From Clostridia bacterium (GTDB taxonomy: Bacteria; Bacillota_A; Clostridia; Oscillospirales; CAG-272): a DNA stretch of 38,384 bases. The translations under genes were made by a program, and so were the position numbers. The notes under the pieces are model-generated. The model was not told the DNA's origin. It was given only the letters and a program-made list of their open reading frames with translations, and did not search any database. The stretch covers positions 1-38,384 of the forward strand of contig JAFTLD010000018.1 of assembly GCA_017452945.1 (NCBI GenBank), written 5' to 3'. Shown piece after piece: positions 1-8,267 of the stretch (the stretch's first letter is position 1; each line of letters starts with the position of its first letter).

Positions 1-1381
1 CCTGACCGAGATGACCCCCGACGAGGTCATCCAGACCGTCCTGGATTCCGGTCTGCGCGGCCGCGGCGGCGGCGGATTCCCCACCGGTCTGAAGTGGAAG
101 TTCGCTTCTGGCAACCGTGGCCAGGTCAAGAAGTACGTTGCATGTAACGCAGACGAGGGCGACCCCGGCGCATTCATGGACCGTTCTATCCTGGAGGGTG
201 ACCCCCATGCAGTCATCGAGGCTATGGCAATCGCTGCTTACGCAATCGGCGCTGACGAGGGCTACGTATACGTTCGTGCTGAGTACCCCATCGCAGTTAA
301 CCGTCTGCAGATCGCGATCGATCAGGCAAGAGAGTACGGTCTGCTGGGCGAAAACATTTTTGGCACAGGCTTTAACTTTGATATGAAGATCCGTCTTGGC
401 GCAGGCGCATTCGTTTGCGGTGAGGAAACCGCTCTGATGACCTCTATCGAGGGCAACCGCGGTGAGCCCAGACCCCGTCCTCCTTTCCCGGCAGTCAAGG
501 GTCTGTTCAACCAGCCTACCGTACTTAACAACGTTGAAACCTACGCAAACATTCCTCAGATCATTCTGAATGGCGTTGATTGGTTCACCAGCATGGGTAC
601 CGAGAAGTCCAAGGGTACCAAGGTATTCGCACTGGGCGGCAAGATCACCAACACAGGTCTTGTTGAGGTTCCCATGGGTACCACCCTGCGCGAGGTTATC
701 GAGGAGATCGGTGGCGGCATCCCGAACGGCAAGAAGTTCAAGGCTGCTCAGACCGGTGGTCCTTCCGGTGGTTGTATCCCCGCGTCCCTGATCGACACTC
801 CCATCGACTACGACAACCTGACTGCAATCGGCTGCATGATGGGTTCCGGTGGTCTGATCGTTATGGACGAGGACAACTGCATGGTTGACATCGCGAAGTT
901 CTTCCTGGAATTCACGGTTGACGAATCCTGCGGTAAGTGCACTCCCTGCCGCGTAGGTACTCGCAGACTGCTTGAGATCCTTGATAAGATCATTTCCGGT
1001 AACGGTGAGCTTGAGGACCTGGATCGCATGGAAGAGCTGTGTGAGTACATCAAGTCCGCATCTCTGTGCGGTCTTGGCCAGACTGCTCCCAACCCCGTTA
1101 TCGCAACCCTGAAGTTCTTCCGTGACGAATACATCACACACATCGTGGACAAGAAGTGCCCTGCAGGCGTCTGCAAGAGCCTGATGTCCTACGTCATTGA
1201 TAAGGAAAAGTGCATTGGCTGCGGTAAGTGCCTCAAGAACTGCCCTGCAGATGCTATCACCAAGACCGACTACGTAGCTCCCGGCCACAAGCTGCCTTCG
1301 CTGACCATCGACGCTTCCAAGTGCGTCAAGTGCGGCGCTTGCGTATCCGGCTGTAAGTTCGGCGCAATCTATAAGGACTAA
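1..1381 (+). CDS. hydB: NADH-binding flavoprotein subunit of [FeFe] hydrogenase (HydB/NuoF-like), 5' end missing
   Basis: The reading frame is open at the left edge, so the N-terminus, which in this family carries a thioredoxin-like [2Fe-2S] domain, lies outside the window. About 460 residues are visible. They start with the glycine-rich FMN/NADH loop ([13 protein letters not shown]), followed by a second nucleotide-site motif ([14 protein letters not shown]), the NuoF [4Fe-4S] ligands in [12 protein letters not shown] near visible residue 305, and a C-terminal two-cluster ferredoxin domain ([22 protein letters not shown]). The C-terminal ferredoxin domain is typical of hydrogenase HydB rather than respiratory NuoF. 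The family oxidises or reduces NAD(H) and passes electrons through FMN and FeS clusters to the catalytic subunit in the cytoplasm. The next gene is hydA, 12-18 nt downstream, so the two are one operon; the third bifurcating subunit, HydC, would be expected upstream. Function is secure; whether the complex truly bifurcates is inferred. Confidence 0.93.
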   Translation, partial: LTEMTPDEVIQTVLDSGLRGRGGGGFPTGLKWKFASGNRGQVKKYVACNADEGDPGAFMDRSILEGDPHAVIEAMAIAAYAIGADEGYVYVRAEYPIAVNRLQIAIDQAREYGLLGENIFGTGFNFDMKIRLGAGAFVCGEETALMTSIEGNRGEPRPRPPFPAVKGLFNQPTVLNNVETYANIPQIILNGVDWFTSMGTEKSKGTKVFALGGKITNTGLVEVPMGTTLREVIEEIGGGIPNGKKFKAAQTGGPSGGCIPASLIDTPIDYDNLTAIGCMMGSGGLIVMDEDNCMVDIAKFFLEFTVDESCGKCTPCRVGTRRLLEILDKIISGNGELEDLDRMEELCEYIKSASLCGLGQTAPNPVIATLKFFRDEYITHIVDKKCPAGVCKSLMSYVIDKEKCIGCGKCLKNCPADAITKTDYVAPGHKLPSLTIDASKCVKCGACVSGCKFGAIYKD

Positions 1382-1399
1382 GAAAGGAGAATTGTGGAT

Positions 1400-3145
1400 A
1401 TGGAAACCAAAATGCTTAATATCAAGATTAACGGTCAGCCCTATACCGTACCTTACGGAACCACTGTTCTCGAAGCTGCCAAACTGGCAGGCATCGATAT
1501 CCCCACCCTTTGCTACCTCAAGGACATCAACGAGATCGGTGCATGCCGTCTGTGCCTTGTCGAGGTCAAGGGCGCGCGCGGTCTTGTAACCGCTTGCGTA
1601 TATCCCATCGAGCGCGAGGGTACTGAAATTGTGACCAACTCTCCCGCTATCATCAAGGCAAGAAAGATGAATCTTCAGCTGCTGCTGTCTAACCACAACA
1701 AGAAGTGCCTGTCCTGCGTACGCTCCACCAACTGCGAGCTGCAGAAGCTGTGTCAGGAATACGGTGTGGAAGAGGACTACTATGCAGGCGTGAAGACCGA
1801 GAGCCGCATCGACGACTCCTCTTGCGCGATCATCCGTGATAACAGCAAGTGCATTCTGTGCCGCCGTTGCTCCGCAATGTGCGAAAAGGTACAGGGCATT
1901 GGCGTGATCGGTGCAAATGACCGTGGCTTTGATACCCACATCGGCTGCACCTTTGATACTCCTCTTGCTACCACCTCCTGCATCAACTGCGGTCAGTGCA
2001 TCAATGCATGCCCCGTAGGCGCTCTGTATGAGAAGGATTCCACCGATGAAGTATTCGAGGCTCTGGCCGACTCCTCCAAGCACGTTGTCGTGCAGACTGC
2101 TCCCGCAGTTCGTGCAGCAATTGCAGAAGAGTTTGGCAATCCCATCGGTACCAACGGTGAGGGCAAGATGGTTGCTGCTCTGCGCAGACTTGGCTTTGCA
2201 AACGTATTTGATACCGACTTTGCAGCAGACCTGACCATCATGGAAGAAGCTACCGAGTTCCTTGGCAGATACAAGAACGGCGGCGTTCTGCCCATGATCA
2301 CCTCCTGCTCGCCCGGCTGGGTGAAGTACTGCGAGCACTATTATCCCGAGTTTACCGAAAACCTGTCCTCCTGCAAGTCTCCTCACCAGATGCTGGGTGC
2401 GATCACCAAGACCTACTATGCTGAGAAGATGGGCTGGGATCCCAAGGACATCGTGATGGTATCCATCATGCCTTGTACCGCTAAGAAGTTCGAGATCGGC
2501 AGAGCTGACGAGAACGCAGCAGGTGTTCCGGACGTGGATATCTCCCTGACCACTCGCGAGCTGGCTCGTATGATCCGCCGCGCAGGCATTAACTTCAACG
2601 AGCTTCCCGAGGAGCAGTTTGATGCACCTCTGGGCATCTCCACCGGTGCAGGCGTTATCTTCGGTGCAACCGGCGGCGTTATGGAAGCTGCGCTGAGAAC
2701 TGCAGTATTTGCTCTGACAGGCTCCAACCCCGAGAAGCTGGACTTCCACGAAGTTCGCGGCACCCAGGGCTGGAAGGAAGCAAGCTACACCATCGGTGAT
2801 ATCACCCTGAACGTAGCAGTTGCATCCGGCACCAAGAACGCAGCTGCTCTGCTTGACGCTGTCAAGAGCGGCGAGAAGAAGTACGACTTCATCGAGATCA
2901 TGGGTTGCCCCGGCGGTTGTGTAACCGGTGGCGGTCAGCCTCACGTAGAAGCAAAGGTACTCAACTGGACCGACGTTAAGGCTCTGCGTGCAAGCGTACT
3001 GTACAACCTGGACGCTTCCATGCCTCTGCGTCTGTCGCACGAGAACCCCGCAATCAAGGAACTGTACGACACCTTCCTTGGCGAGCCCAACAGCCACAAG
3101 GCTCACGAGCTGCTTCACACCACTTACGTGAAGAGAGGTCTGTAA
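1400..3145 (+). CDS. hydA: [FeFe] hydrogenase catalytic subunit
   Basis: Reversible proton reduction to H2 in the cytoplasm, using electrons from the flavoprotein encoded just upstream. Domains in order: N-terminal plant-type [2Fe-2S] domain (CRLCLVEVKG, near residue 50); a His-Cys [4Fe-4S] segment (HNKKCLSC); two [4Fe-4S] ferredoxin motifs (CILCRRCSAMC, CINCGQCINAC); then the H-cluster domain with all three signatures, TSCSPGW, MPCTAKKFE and GCPGGCVTGGGQP. The length, about 580 residues, equals that of clostridial monomer-like enzymes, and the extra C-terminal [2Fe-2S] domain of Thermotoga HydA is absent. AAGGAG at 1384-1389 serves ATG 1400 with a 10-nt spacer; a GTG at 1394 is in frame but only 4 nt from it, so ATG is preferred. 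Transcription ends at a strong hairpin at 3163-3199. All cluster ligands are present, so the enzyme should be active. Confidence 0.97.
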   Translation: METKMLNIKINGQPYTVPYGTTVLEAAKLAGIDIPTLCYLKDINEIGACRLCLVEVKGARGLVTACVYPIEREGTEIVTNSPAIIKARKMNLQLLLSNHNKKCLSCVRSTNCELQKLCQEYGVEEDYYAGVKTESRIDDSSCAIIRDNSKCILCRRCSAMCEKVQGIGVIGANDRGFDTHIGCTFDTPLATTSCINCGQCINACPVGALYEKDSTDEVFEALADSSKHVVVQTAPAVRAAIAEEFGNPIGTNGEGKMVAALRRLGFANVFDTDFAADLTIMEEATEFLGRYKNGGVLPMITSCSPGWVKYCEHYYPEFTENLSSCKSPHQMLGAITKTYYAEKMGWDPKDIVMVSIMPCTAKKFEIGRADENAAGVPDVDISLTTRELARMIRRAGINFNELPEEQFDAPLGISTGAGVIFGATGGVMEAALRTAVFALTGSNPEKLDFHEVRGTQGWKEASYTIGDITLNVAVASGTKNAAALLDAVKSGEKKYDFIEIMGCPGGCVTGGGQPHVEAKVLNWTDVKALRASVLYNLDASMPLRLSHENPAIKELYDTFLGEPNSHKAHELLHTTYVKRGL

Positions 3146-3162
3146 TTTACAGATAATCTAAT

Positions 3163-3200
3163 AAAAGCCACCCGCGACACAGCGTCGCGGGTGGCTTTTA
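3163..3200 (+). terminator. Strong intrinsic terminator after hydA
   Basis: A perfect 16-bp stem (3163-3178 with 3184-3199) with a 5-nt loop, GC-rich in its centre and ending in TTTT. It lies 18 nt after the hydA stop. Confidence 0.92.
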
Positions 3201-3385
3201 TGCAACCGTCCCCTCACGGTTGCCACGGATGAAAGTTTTTGCGTCGCTTTTTTCAAAAAATCGACTGGGGTTCGGGGCAACGCCCCGTGTATCGCCGTTT
3301 GATTTCGCGGAGCGAAATAATGGTTCTTTTTCTTGCGGCTATATAGCCAAGAAAAAGAACGGAGAAAAATTTCTCAATGTTCCAC
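3201..3385. repeat. Palindrome-rich dispersed repeat, copy A
   Basis: A chain of hairpins without coding potential: CAACCGT/ACGGTTG (3203-3209, 3216-3222), CGGGGC/GCCCCG (3274-3288), ATTTCG/CGAAAT (3303-3319), and a 13-bp stem (3323-3335 with 3348-3360) enclosing the palindrome GGCTATATAGCC. Blocks are shared with 13340-13530: the CGGTTGCCA-GTGAAA-type start, the CCCCGT-CGCCGTTT block and the GGTTCTTTTT block. This marks a repeat family, not a gene; the short ORF over it is an artefact. Confidence 0.7.
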
Positions 3386-3422
3386 TCACTTCAAATTCGA
3401 GTCAAGTTCAAAAAACTCGTTA

Positions 3423-3451
3423 TTGTTTTTGCGGTATTGATATGCTATAAT
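3423..3451 (+). promoter_or_regulatory. Promoter of XRE regulator gene
   Basis: -35 TTGTTT (3423-3428), 17-bp spacer, -10 TATAAT (3446-3451) preceded by TG at 3443-3444 (extended -10). Confidence 0.75.
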
Positions 3452-3498
3452 AAAATCACCGAGCCGGAACGGAATAAATGTATAAAGGAAATACCATT

Positions 3499-4557
3499 AT
3501 GAAATCTATCGGAGATAGAATTAAAGAATACAGACTAAAAAACCGCATGACGCAAGAGCAGCTTGCAGCGTGCCTGAATGTCACCTACCAAACAGTCTCA
3601 AAATGGGAGACCGGTGTATCCAGCCCGGATTTGTCATTGATCGTTCCTATCACGAAAATCTTTCATATTTCCGCTGACGAATTGTTGGGTATCAACGACG
3701 TTGAATCCGATAAGAGATATGATGAACTCCAAAAGGCTTACGATCACACTTATAAAACAGAAGATTTCGCAGAACGTCAGAGAATATGTGAGGTTGCAGT
3801 ATCAGAATATCCCGGAGATATGAGGTGGTTGATCAATCTTGCTTGGGTAGTGTCTAACCGTTCCTTTGAATATGGATATCATGACCGGTATGTTGCAGAG
3901 CAGGAGAAAGCAATCAAGCTGTTCGATGCTGTCATAAAAAACTGCAAGGATGATCTTATCAGGGGCGAAGCCATTCAAGGCATCACACAGTTACTCGGTT
4001 GGAGAGGCCGCAAGGATGAGGCAAGAAAATATGCGGAAATGCTTCCCGAGCGAACAATGATCTCGCGCGATGCGGTTTTAGAAGACGTTTTGGAAGGTGA
4101 TGAGTTGATTCTGTTTAAGCAAAAGCGAATCAAGGATCACATTCATGGTGTTCTTTATGATTTGTCGCTGATGCCGGAAGTATATACTGATCTGATTCGT
4201 AATATCATCAACATATTGATTCCGGACGGAAATTATATTGAGTATAATCATAACTTGTACTATGCAGTAAGAAGGCAGATCACCTACATTCTAAAACACG
4301 AGCCAAATGCTTCGGAAGATCGTATTTGTAATTTACTGACTGAATTGAAATCCTATGCAAAGGCGTATGATGAGATTGTTTTCAAAAAGCCGGGAATTTA
4401 CAAATATACTGTACCGTGGTTCGATCATATTGAAGAAGATACACGTGAGTGGTTTGGCAATGAAGGTGAAACGATGATGCAGGATTTCTATAGATATCTT
4501 GAAGAGGCCCAGTTTGATTATCTGCGCAATCACCAAACATTCCTTAATTTGAAATGA
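3499..4557 (+). CDS. XRE-family transcriptional regulator with long helical C-terminal region
   Basis: A 352-residue protein. Residues 4-60 form a Cro/CI-type helix-turn-helix (GDRIKEYRLKNRMTQEQLA, then TYQTVSKWETG), the usual DNA-binding unit of XRE regulators. The rest, about 290 residues, is predicted from composition to be largely helical and contains regularly spaced aromatic and acidic residues, resembling the tetratricopeptide-like sensory parts of larger XRE proteins, but no named domain is recognised. The start is ATG 3499, served by AAAGGAA at 3484-3490 with an 8-nt spacer; an upstream in-frame ATG at 3478 has no ribosome binding site. The gene has its own promoter and terminator and so is monocistronic. 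Targets are unknown. Codon use is more AT-rich than in the neighbouring hydrogenase genes, which may indicate recent acquisition. Confidence 0.85.
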   Translation: MKSIGDRIKEYRLKNRMTQEQLAACLNVTYQTVSKWETGVSSPDLSLIVPITKIFHISADELLGINDVESDKRYDELQKAYDHTYKTEDFAERQRICEVAVSEYPGDMRWLINLAWVVSNRSFEYGYHDRYVAEQEKAIKLFDAVIKNCKDDLIRGEAIQGITQLLGWRGRKDEARKYAEMLPERTMISRDAVLEDVLEGDELILFKQKRIKDHIHGVLYDLSLMPEVYTDLIRNIINILIPDGNYIEYNHNLYYAVRRQITYILKHEPNASEDRICNLLTELKSYAKAYDEIVFKKPGIYKYTVPWFDHIEEDTREWFGNEGETMMQDFYRYLEEAQFDYLRNHQTFLNLK

Positions 4558-4570
4558 ACTAATTGAGTTA

Positions 4571-4610
4571 AGCAAGAGCCTGTTTGCATGCATTCAGGTT
4601 CCTGCTTTTT
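4571..4610 (+). terminator. Intrinsic terminator after XRE gene
   Basis: Imperfect 12-bp stem (4571-4582 with 4595-4606), loop containing TGCATGCA, then a T run. Its stem resembles the terminators at 13640 and 35829 (AGCAGGAG...CTCCTGCT type). Confidence 0.75.
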
Positions 4611-4617
4611 TCATGAC

Positions 4618-4895
4618 GTGAAAGAGCGTCCGCATGATGAATCTCACCCACCGCAACCGCGTCAGTCAATCGCTCCAAGTATTCGCGATTTACTTCCGCT
4701 GCGGTCCCCCCTCTCCAGCGGAGAGGGCTTGTTATAGCAGCCTTTTACAGATAACCGAGCAAGACGGATGCGCGCAACAGAGCCCTCTCCGCTGGAGAGG
4801 GGGGGACCGCAGCGGAGCAAGTTTTGGCGAGGTACGAGCCAAAACGAGAGAAGCGATTGTGGTGGGTGAGATGCATCCGAGGGACGCTCTTTCAC
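4618..4895. mobile_element. 278-bp MITE-like palindromic element
   Basis: The ends are perfect 14-bp inverted repeats, GTGAAAGAGCGTCC (4618-4631) and its complement (4882-4895). The similarity continues inward through the CTCACCCACC block. A second, nearly perfect pair of arms of about 33 bp lies at 4697-4729 and 4781-4815 (TCTCCAGCGGAGAGGG type). No protein-coding gene is credible inside; ORFs in both directions read through the same palindrome. No clear target-site duplication is visible at the flanks. It separates two convergent genes and looks like a non-autonomous mobile repeat. Confidence 0.75.
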
Positions 4896-4915
4896 CAAAA
4901 TCTGCATACGAATAA

Positions 4916-4937
4916 GCCACCACAATAACGTGGTGGC
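4916..4937 (-). terminator. Hairpin, probable terminator of traX
   Basis: Perfect 8-bp stem GCCACCAC/GTGGTGGC with a 6-nt loop, 50 nt after the traX stop. Read on the minus strand it is followed by TTATT, so it is a weak terminator. Confidence 0.5.
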
Positions 4938-4988
4938 AAATTTCATTCATAGATCATTTTACAAACGATTCGGAAATGGCTATATTTC

Positions 4989-5711
4989 TTATCTGAAAAT
5001 CAGTGCCAGAATCAACAGGTGCAGGGGATAGAATGCATAAAATCCGTATTTGAGCACGGCTGCCCATACTTTACTCTTGGGCTTTGGCCCGGGCTGTCCG
5101 TTGTAAAACACCATGGGAATAAACGCAACAGCCGCAAAAATGCCGCGTTGATATACAGGCTCGTCCCACGCGCCCGTGGTCAGCTGATAGCGGAAGGCAA
5201 ACAGCATCGCAATCGGACACCATGCCCATTTGAAATCTGCGGTCAGATATAAGAGTAAAATCAGCAGAACGCCCATCCAGCCGTAATCCACGCCTGCAAG
5301 ATCCGCTGCGTATACAACGGCGACGCTTGCGACACAAAGCAGCAAAGCCCATAGCCACCATGCCTTGCCTTTCTTTTGCGCTACGCGCTTGCCAATCTCC
5401 AAAAGCCACATGGCACCAAGACCCGCAGAGAGCGTAAACAGAATATTCAAACCGTCAAGGCTCCACCAAACTCCGTCAAAGCAATAGGTGTAGAAGGGCT
5501 GAGTAATGATCGCGAATATCAAAAGTCGAGATAAATACCGCCATCTGCTGTGCGTATGTATAAAGCCCTGCGCCAGCATAAAGGCATACAGAGGGAAGGA
5601 CACTCTGCCGATCATGCGCCAGATCTCCCATCCCGGGAACATCCCCACCGCAGCTATATGGTCGATCAGCATGGTCACCATGGCAATGATCTTGATCCAA
5701 AATATATTCAA
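4989..5711 (-). CDS. TraX-family integral membrane protein
   Basis: A 240-residue polytopic membrane protein of the TraX family (named after the F-plasmid pilin N-acetylase). Visible features are the family N-terminus with MLIDH in the first membrane segment, the block R-x-x-G-R-x-x-FPLYAFML, and about eight hydrophobic segments, ending in FYAFYPLHLLIL, the usual C-terminal signature. In Clostridia such genes are common chromosomal singletons away from conjugation loci, and no other transfer gene is present here, so pilin modification is unlikely; acyl transfer to an envelope component is only a guess. The start is TTG at 5711 with GGAGG at 5720-5724 (8-nt spacer); a GTG at 5720 overlaps the ribosome binding site. 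A TATAAT-like -10 lies at 5740-5745 on the minus strand. The gene is divergent from the following XRE operon. Confidence 0.85.
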   Translation of the reverse strand: MNIFWIKIIAMVTMLIDHIAAVGMFPGWEIWRMIGRVSFPLYAFMLAQGFIHTHSRWRYLSRLLIFAIITQPFYTYCFDGVWWSLDGLNILFTLSAGLGAMWLLEIGKRVAQKKGKAWWLWALLLCVASVAVVYAADLAGVDYGWMGVLLILLLYLTADFKWAWCPIAMLFAFRYQLTTGAWDEPVYQRGIFAAVAFIPMVFYNGQPGPKPKSKVWAAVLKYGFYAFYPLHLLILALIFR

Positions 5712-5785
5712 ACTACACACCTCCGCTTTTGTTGTATGTATTATAACACAAAAAGAAAAATTCTGTTCGTTTTTTGAAAAAAATA

Positions 5786-5814
5786 TTGCAATGATACGAC
5801 AAATGTGGTAAAAT
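5786..5814 (+). promoter_or_regulatory. Promoter of the 5849-9590 operon
   Basis: -35 TTGCAA (5786-5791), 17-bp spacer, extended -10 TGG-TAAAAT (5806-5814). It belongs to the TTGCAA group also seen at 12502, 20791, 23299 and 23399. Confidence 0.75.
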
Positions 5815-5848
5815 GAGAGTAAATAGAATTTACCTTAAGGAGGCGACC

Positions 5849-6742
5849 ATGAACATCGGTGAGAAGATCAAGAATCTTCGGATGTCCAAAATGATCACCC
5901 AACAGGAATTGGCGGGGGATTTTATTACGCGCAATATGCTTTCTCGTATTGAGCATGGCGCAGCGTTGCCCAGCATTCCTACTGTAATGTATCTTGCCGG
6001 CCGATTGAACGTGCCTGCCGGCTTTTTGTTGGCGGAGGAAGAGAACGAATTTCTGTATCAGAAGATCCGTCATATGCCCAATATTCGTAAGGCCTATAAA
6101 ATGGGCGACTGGCGTATCTGCCGCCACCTTTGCGAATCAGCACTTTCCGAATCGGATGACGAGATCGCGCTGCTCATGGCAGGGTGTGCGCTGGAGATCG
6201 CCAAGGAGGAATTTTTTGCGGGGCATTTACATAACGCCTGTCATTGGCTGGATACCGCTTTGCGCGATGCTCGGCAAACGGGGTATTATACCGAGCATAT
6301 CACCGCTCCTGCCATTGTGTATTTTCGTTATATGCGTCATATATCACCTTCACTCAGTTCCTTCGAGGCGGAGAATCTTTTGCCGGGTGAGCGTGATTTT
6401 TCTGCATGGCAAGAGCCATTTTGCCGCTATATTTTGATCATGGAGCATCAGGGAAGACCGGATGCCTTGCATCATTTTGATGAATCCTCGCCATTGGAGC
6501 GACAGCTTGCCTTACACGTTGAGGCCAGCATATTGCAGGCATCAAAGGATTATGCCGGTGCGTACCGCGTGCTGCAGCAGATCATGGCGGACGAGCAGCC
6601 GCCTGTCCCCGTGCTTTTGTATCAGGTGTTGCACGATATGGAAAGCTGCTGCCGCTCTTTAGATGATTATAAAGGCGCATACGATCATGCGCTGCACAAG
6701 CTTTCGGTGCATGAAAAGCTGCTTGCGGAGAGCACGGTATGA
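5849..6742 (+). CDS. XRE-family regulator with TPR-like C-terminal domain
   Basis: A 297-residue protein. Residues 1-65 are a helix-turn-helix of the XRE type (IGEKIKNLRMSKMITQQELA, then NMLSRIEHG and PSIPTVMYLAGRLNV). The remaining 230 residues are helical repeats with spaced Ala, Leu and aromatic residues, like the tetratricopeptide regions of Rgg/PlcR-type regulators, which in other Firmicutes bind short peptides. No signal peptide-encoding gene is evident nearby, so peptide sensing is only a possibility. The start is ATG 5849 with AAGGAGG (5837-5843) five bases upstream; the frame is open further upstream but overlaps the promoter. The stop overlaps the start of the lipoprotein gene (ATGA at 6739), so it is the first gene of an operon and may regulate it. 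Confidence 0.85.
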   Translation: MNIGEKIKNLRMSKMITQQELAGDFITRNMLSRIEHGAALPSIPTVMYLAGRLNVPAGFLLAEEENEFLYQKIRHMPNIRKAYKMGDWRICRHLCESALSESDDEIALLMAGCALEIAKEEFFAGHLHNACHWLDTALRDARQTGYYTEHITAPAIVYFRYMRHISPSLSSFEAENLLPGERDFSAWQEPFCRYILIMEHQGRPDALHHFDESSPLERQLALHVEASILQASKDYAGAYRVLQQIMADEQPPVPVLLYQVLHDMESCCRSLDDYKGAYDHALHKLSVHEKLLAESTV

Positions 6743-7056
6743 AGCGTATTGCGATTGTGTTACTGGTGCTTTGGTTGGTGCTTGTCGGCTGCGGTGAGCA
6801 GAGAATAAGGGTGGAGAACGGAGAAACGCTTGACCGCGATGAGCAGGAATCCTTGTATGACCAACGTGCAGAGCAGCAAAGTGAGCCCGATATCAGCGGC
6901 AAGGGCGTGGTATATTGGACGCAAAGCGGTACGAAATACCACAAAGATCCTACATGCAGCTTTTTGAAAAACGCGAAGGAGCTGCTTTCGGGGACAATTG
7001 CCCAAGCGGCCAATCACGGTGCGGACAGCCCCTGTTCGCGCTGTTCAGGAGGATGA
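6739..7056 (+). CDS. Small lipoprotein with Cys-rich C-terminal metal-binding-like domain
   Basis: 105 residues. An N-terminal hydrophobic stretch is followed by a lipobox ending in V-G-C18, so it should be lipid-anchored on the outer face of the membrane. Residues 55-105 carry the pattern VYWT-x-SG-x-KYHKDPTCSFLKN and a terminal SPCSRC. This His/Cys arrangement resembles a small zinc-binding module (Ada-like) that is often appended to secreted Firmicute proteins, where it is thought to be structural or nucleic-acid related. Between the two lies a charged, Gln/Glu-rich linker. It is translationally coupled to the regulator upstream by a 4-nt overlap, and its stop is 2 nt before the start of the next gene. 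The role is unknown; the lipobox and the Cys/His motif are seen directly. Confidence 0.8.
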   Translation: MKRIAIVLLVLWLVLVGCGEQRIRVENGETLDRDEQESLYDQRAEQQSEPDISGKGVVYWTQSGTKYHKDPTCSFLKNAKELLSGTIAQAANHGADSPCSRCSGG

Positions 7057-7058
7057 AT

Positions 7059-8255
7059 ATGAGTGAGAGATATATCAGGATCAGAACGGCAACGCTGTCT
7101 GATGTCGATGCTATCATGCCCGTTTTTTTCCAAGCGCGTGCAGCCATAGCCGCCTTGGGGATCGATCAATGGCAGGACGGTTATCCAACCGAAGGGCATA
7201 TCGCAGAGGATATAGAAAAAGGGTATGGCTACGTGCTTTGCGTCGAGGGTGTCGTACAAGGATATTTTGCGTTACTGTTCGATCCCGAGCCTACTTATGA
7301 AAAAATATTTGACGGTGCGTGGATGACGGAAGGCCCATATGTGACCGTGCATCGCGTGGCCATGTCGGATGCACTTCGCGGAAAGGGCGGTGCGGCCGAG
7401 GCAATACAATTTGTGGTGTCCCACGCCTTGCGTGCAGGAGTTGGTGCTGTACGAATCGATACGCATCATGGCAATCTGCGCATGCGAAAATTCCTTGAAA
7501 AGCAAGGCTTTGCGGCCTGCGGCGCCATCTATTTGCAAAGCGGTGCTGCGCGGGTGGCATATGAGCGCGATCTGCGCCCGATTTTGCAAATGGCTCCCAC
7601 CGTGCTTTACGAGGACAGAAGCATTGTGATTTGCGAAAAGCCCGTTGGGCAGCCCAGCCAGCCCGATCCCGTACATGCAGATGGGTCAGATTTGTACAGT
7701 TGTCTGCAGAATTGGAGAAGTGCATGCGGGTATTCGGGGCAAATCTTTTTGGTACACAGGCTGGATACCGCCACCGGTGGCGCCATTCTGTTTGCAAAGG
7801 ATCGCGACAGTGCAGCAAGACTTGGCGGTATGGTGGTGGGCAAGCAGATCCACAAGCAATATTTGGCTGTGGTACACGGTGTACCGAATCCTGCCGAGGG
7901 GCGCATGGATGACTACTTATATCATGATAAGGCGAAAAACAAGGCCTTTGTCGTAGATTCTGCGCGCAAGGGCGTCAAATTGGCAAGCCTGCGCTACAGA
8001 ATGCTTGCGCAAAACGGGGATTGCAGTCTGGTAGAGGTCACGCTGGAAACAGGGCGCACGCATCAGATTCGTGCGCAGTTTTCGCACGCGGGGCATCCGC
8101 TTTTGGGCGACGGTAAATACGGCAGCCGCGAGAAAGGATGTACCACCGCCTTGTGGGCAACGCATCTTGAGGTCGTACATCCCGTCAACAAGCGTATAGT
8201 CGGAGCAGAAAGCAAACCGCCCAAGGTGTATCCTTGGAATTTGTTTGATATATAA
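7059..8255 (+). CDS. Fused GNAT N-acetyltransferase - RluA-type pseudouridine synthase
   Basis: One continuous 398-residue reading frame holds two full families. Residues 1 to about 172 are a GNAT acetyltransferase: IRTATLSDVDAIMPVF start, IDQWQDGYP, VHRVAMSDALRGKGGAAEA (the acetyl-CoA loop) and the usual ending in RVAYE. Residues 175 to 395 are an RluA/RluD-type pseudouridine synthase with the catalytic-Asp motif HRLDTATGG near residue 234, then the family blocks K-x-YLAVVHG and ETGRTHQIRAQFSHAGHPLLGD. No S4 domain is present. There is no stop or obvious internal ribosome binding site at the junction, so it is a true fusion in this sequence. The start is ATG 7059 with AGGAGG 6 nt upstream (ATG 7053 abuts that site). 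The likely substrate is rRNA or tRNA uridine for the second half; the acetyl acceptor is unknown. Confidence 0.87.
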   Translation: MSERYIRIRTATLSDVDAIMPVFFQARAAIAALGIDQWQDGYPTEGHIAEDIEKGYGYVLCVEGVVQGYFALLFDPEPTYEKIFDGAWMTEGPYVTVHRVAMSDALRGKGGAAEAIQFVVSHALRAGVGAVRIDTHHGNLRMRKFLEKQGFAACGAIYLQSGAARVAYERDLRPILQMAPTVLYEDRSIVICEKPVGQPSQPDPVHADGSDLYSCLQNWRSACGYSGQIFLVHRLDTATGGAILFAKDRDSAARLGGMVVGKQIHKQYLAVVHGVPNPAEGRMDDYLYHDKAKNKAFVVDSARKGVKLASLRYRMLAQNGDCSLVEVTLETGRTHQIRAQFSHAGHPLLGDGKYGSREKGCTTALWATHLEVVHPVNKRIVGAESKPPKVYPWNLFDI

Positions 8256-8267
8256 AGGAGGCAGAAT

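Noticed and set aside
3220..3450. 76-codon ORF after the hydA terminator
   Set aside because: It reads through the hairpins of a dispersed repeat, has no ribosome binding site and resembles artefact ORFs of such repeats.
4634..4915. 93-codon ORF in the MITE-like element
   Set aside because: Entirely within the palindrome; a mirrored ORF exists on the other strand.
4989..5711. traX as evidence for an integrated conjugative element
   Set aside because: No relaxase, coupling protein, type IV secretion or integrase gene is present; TraX-family singletons are common in clostridial chromosomes.
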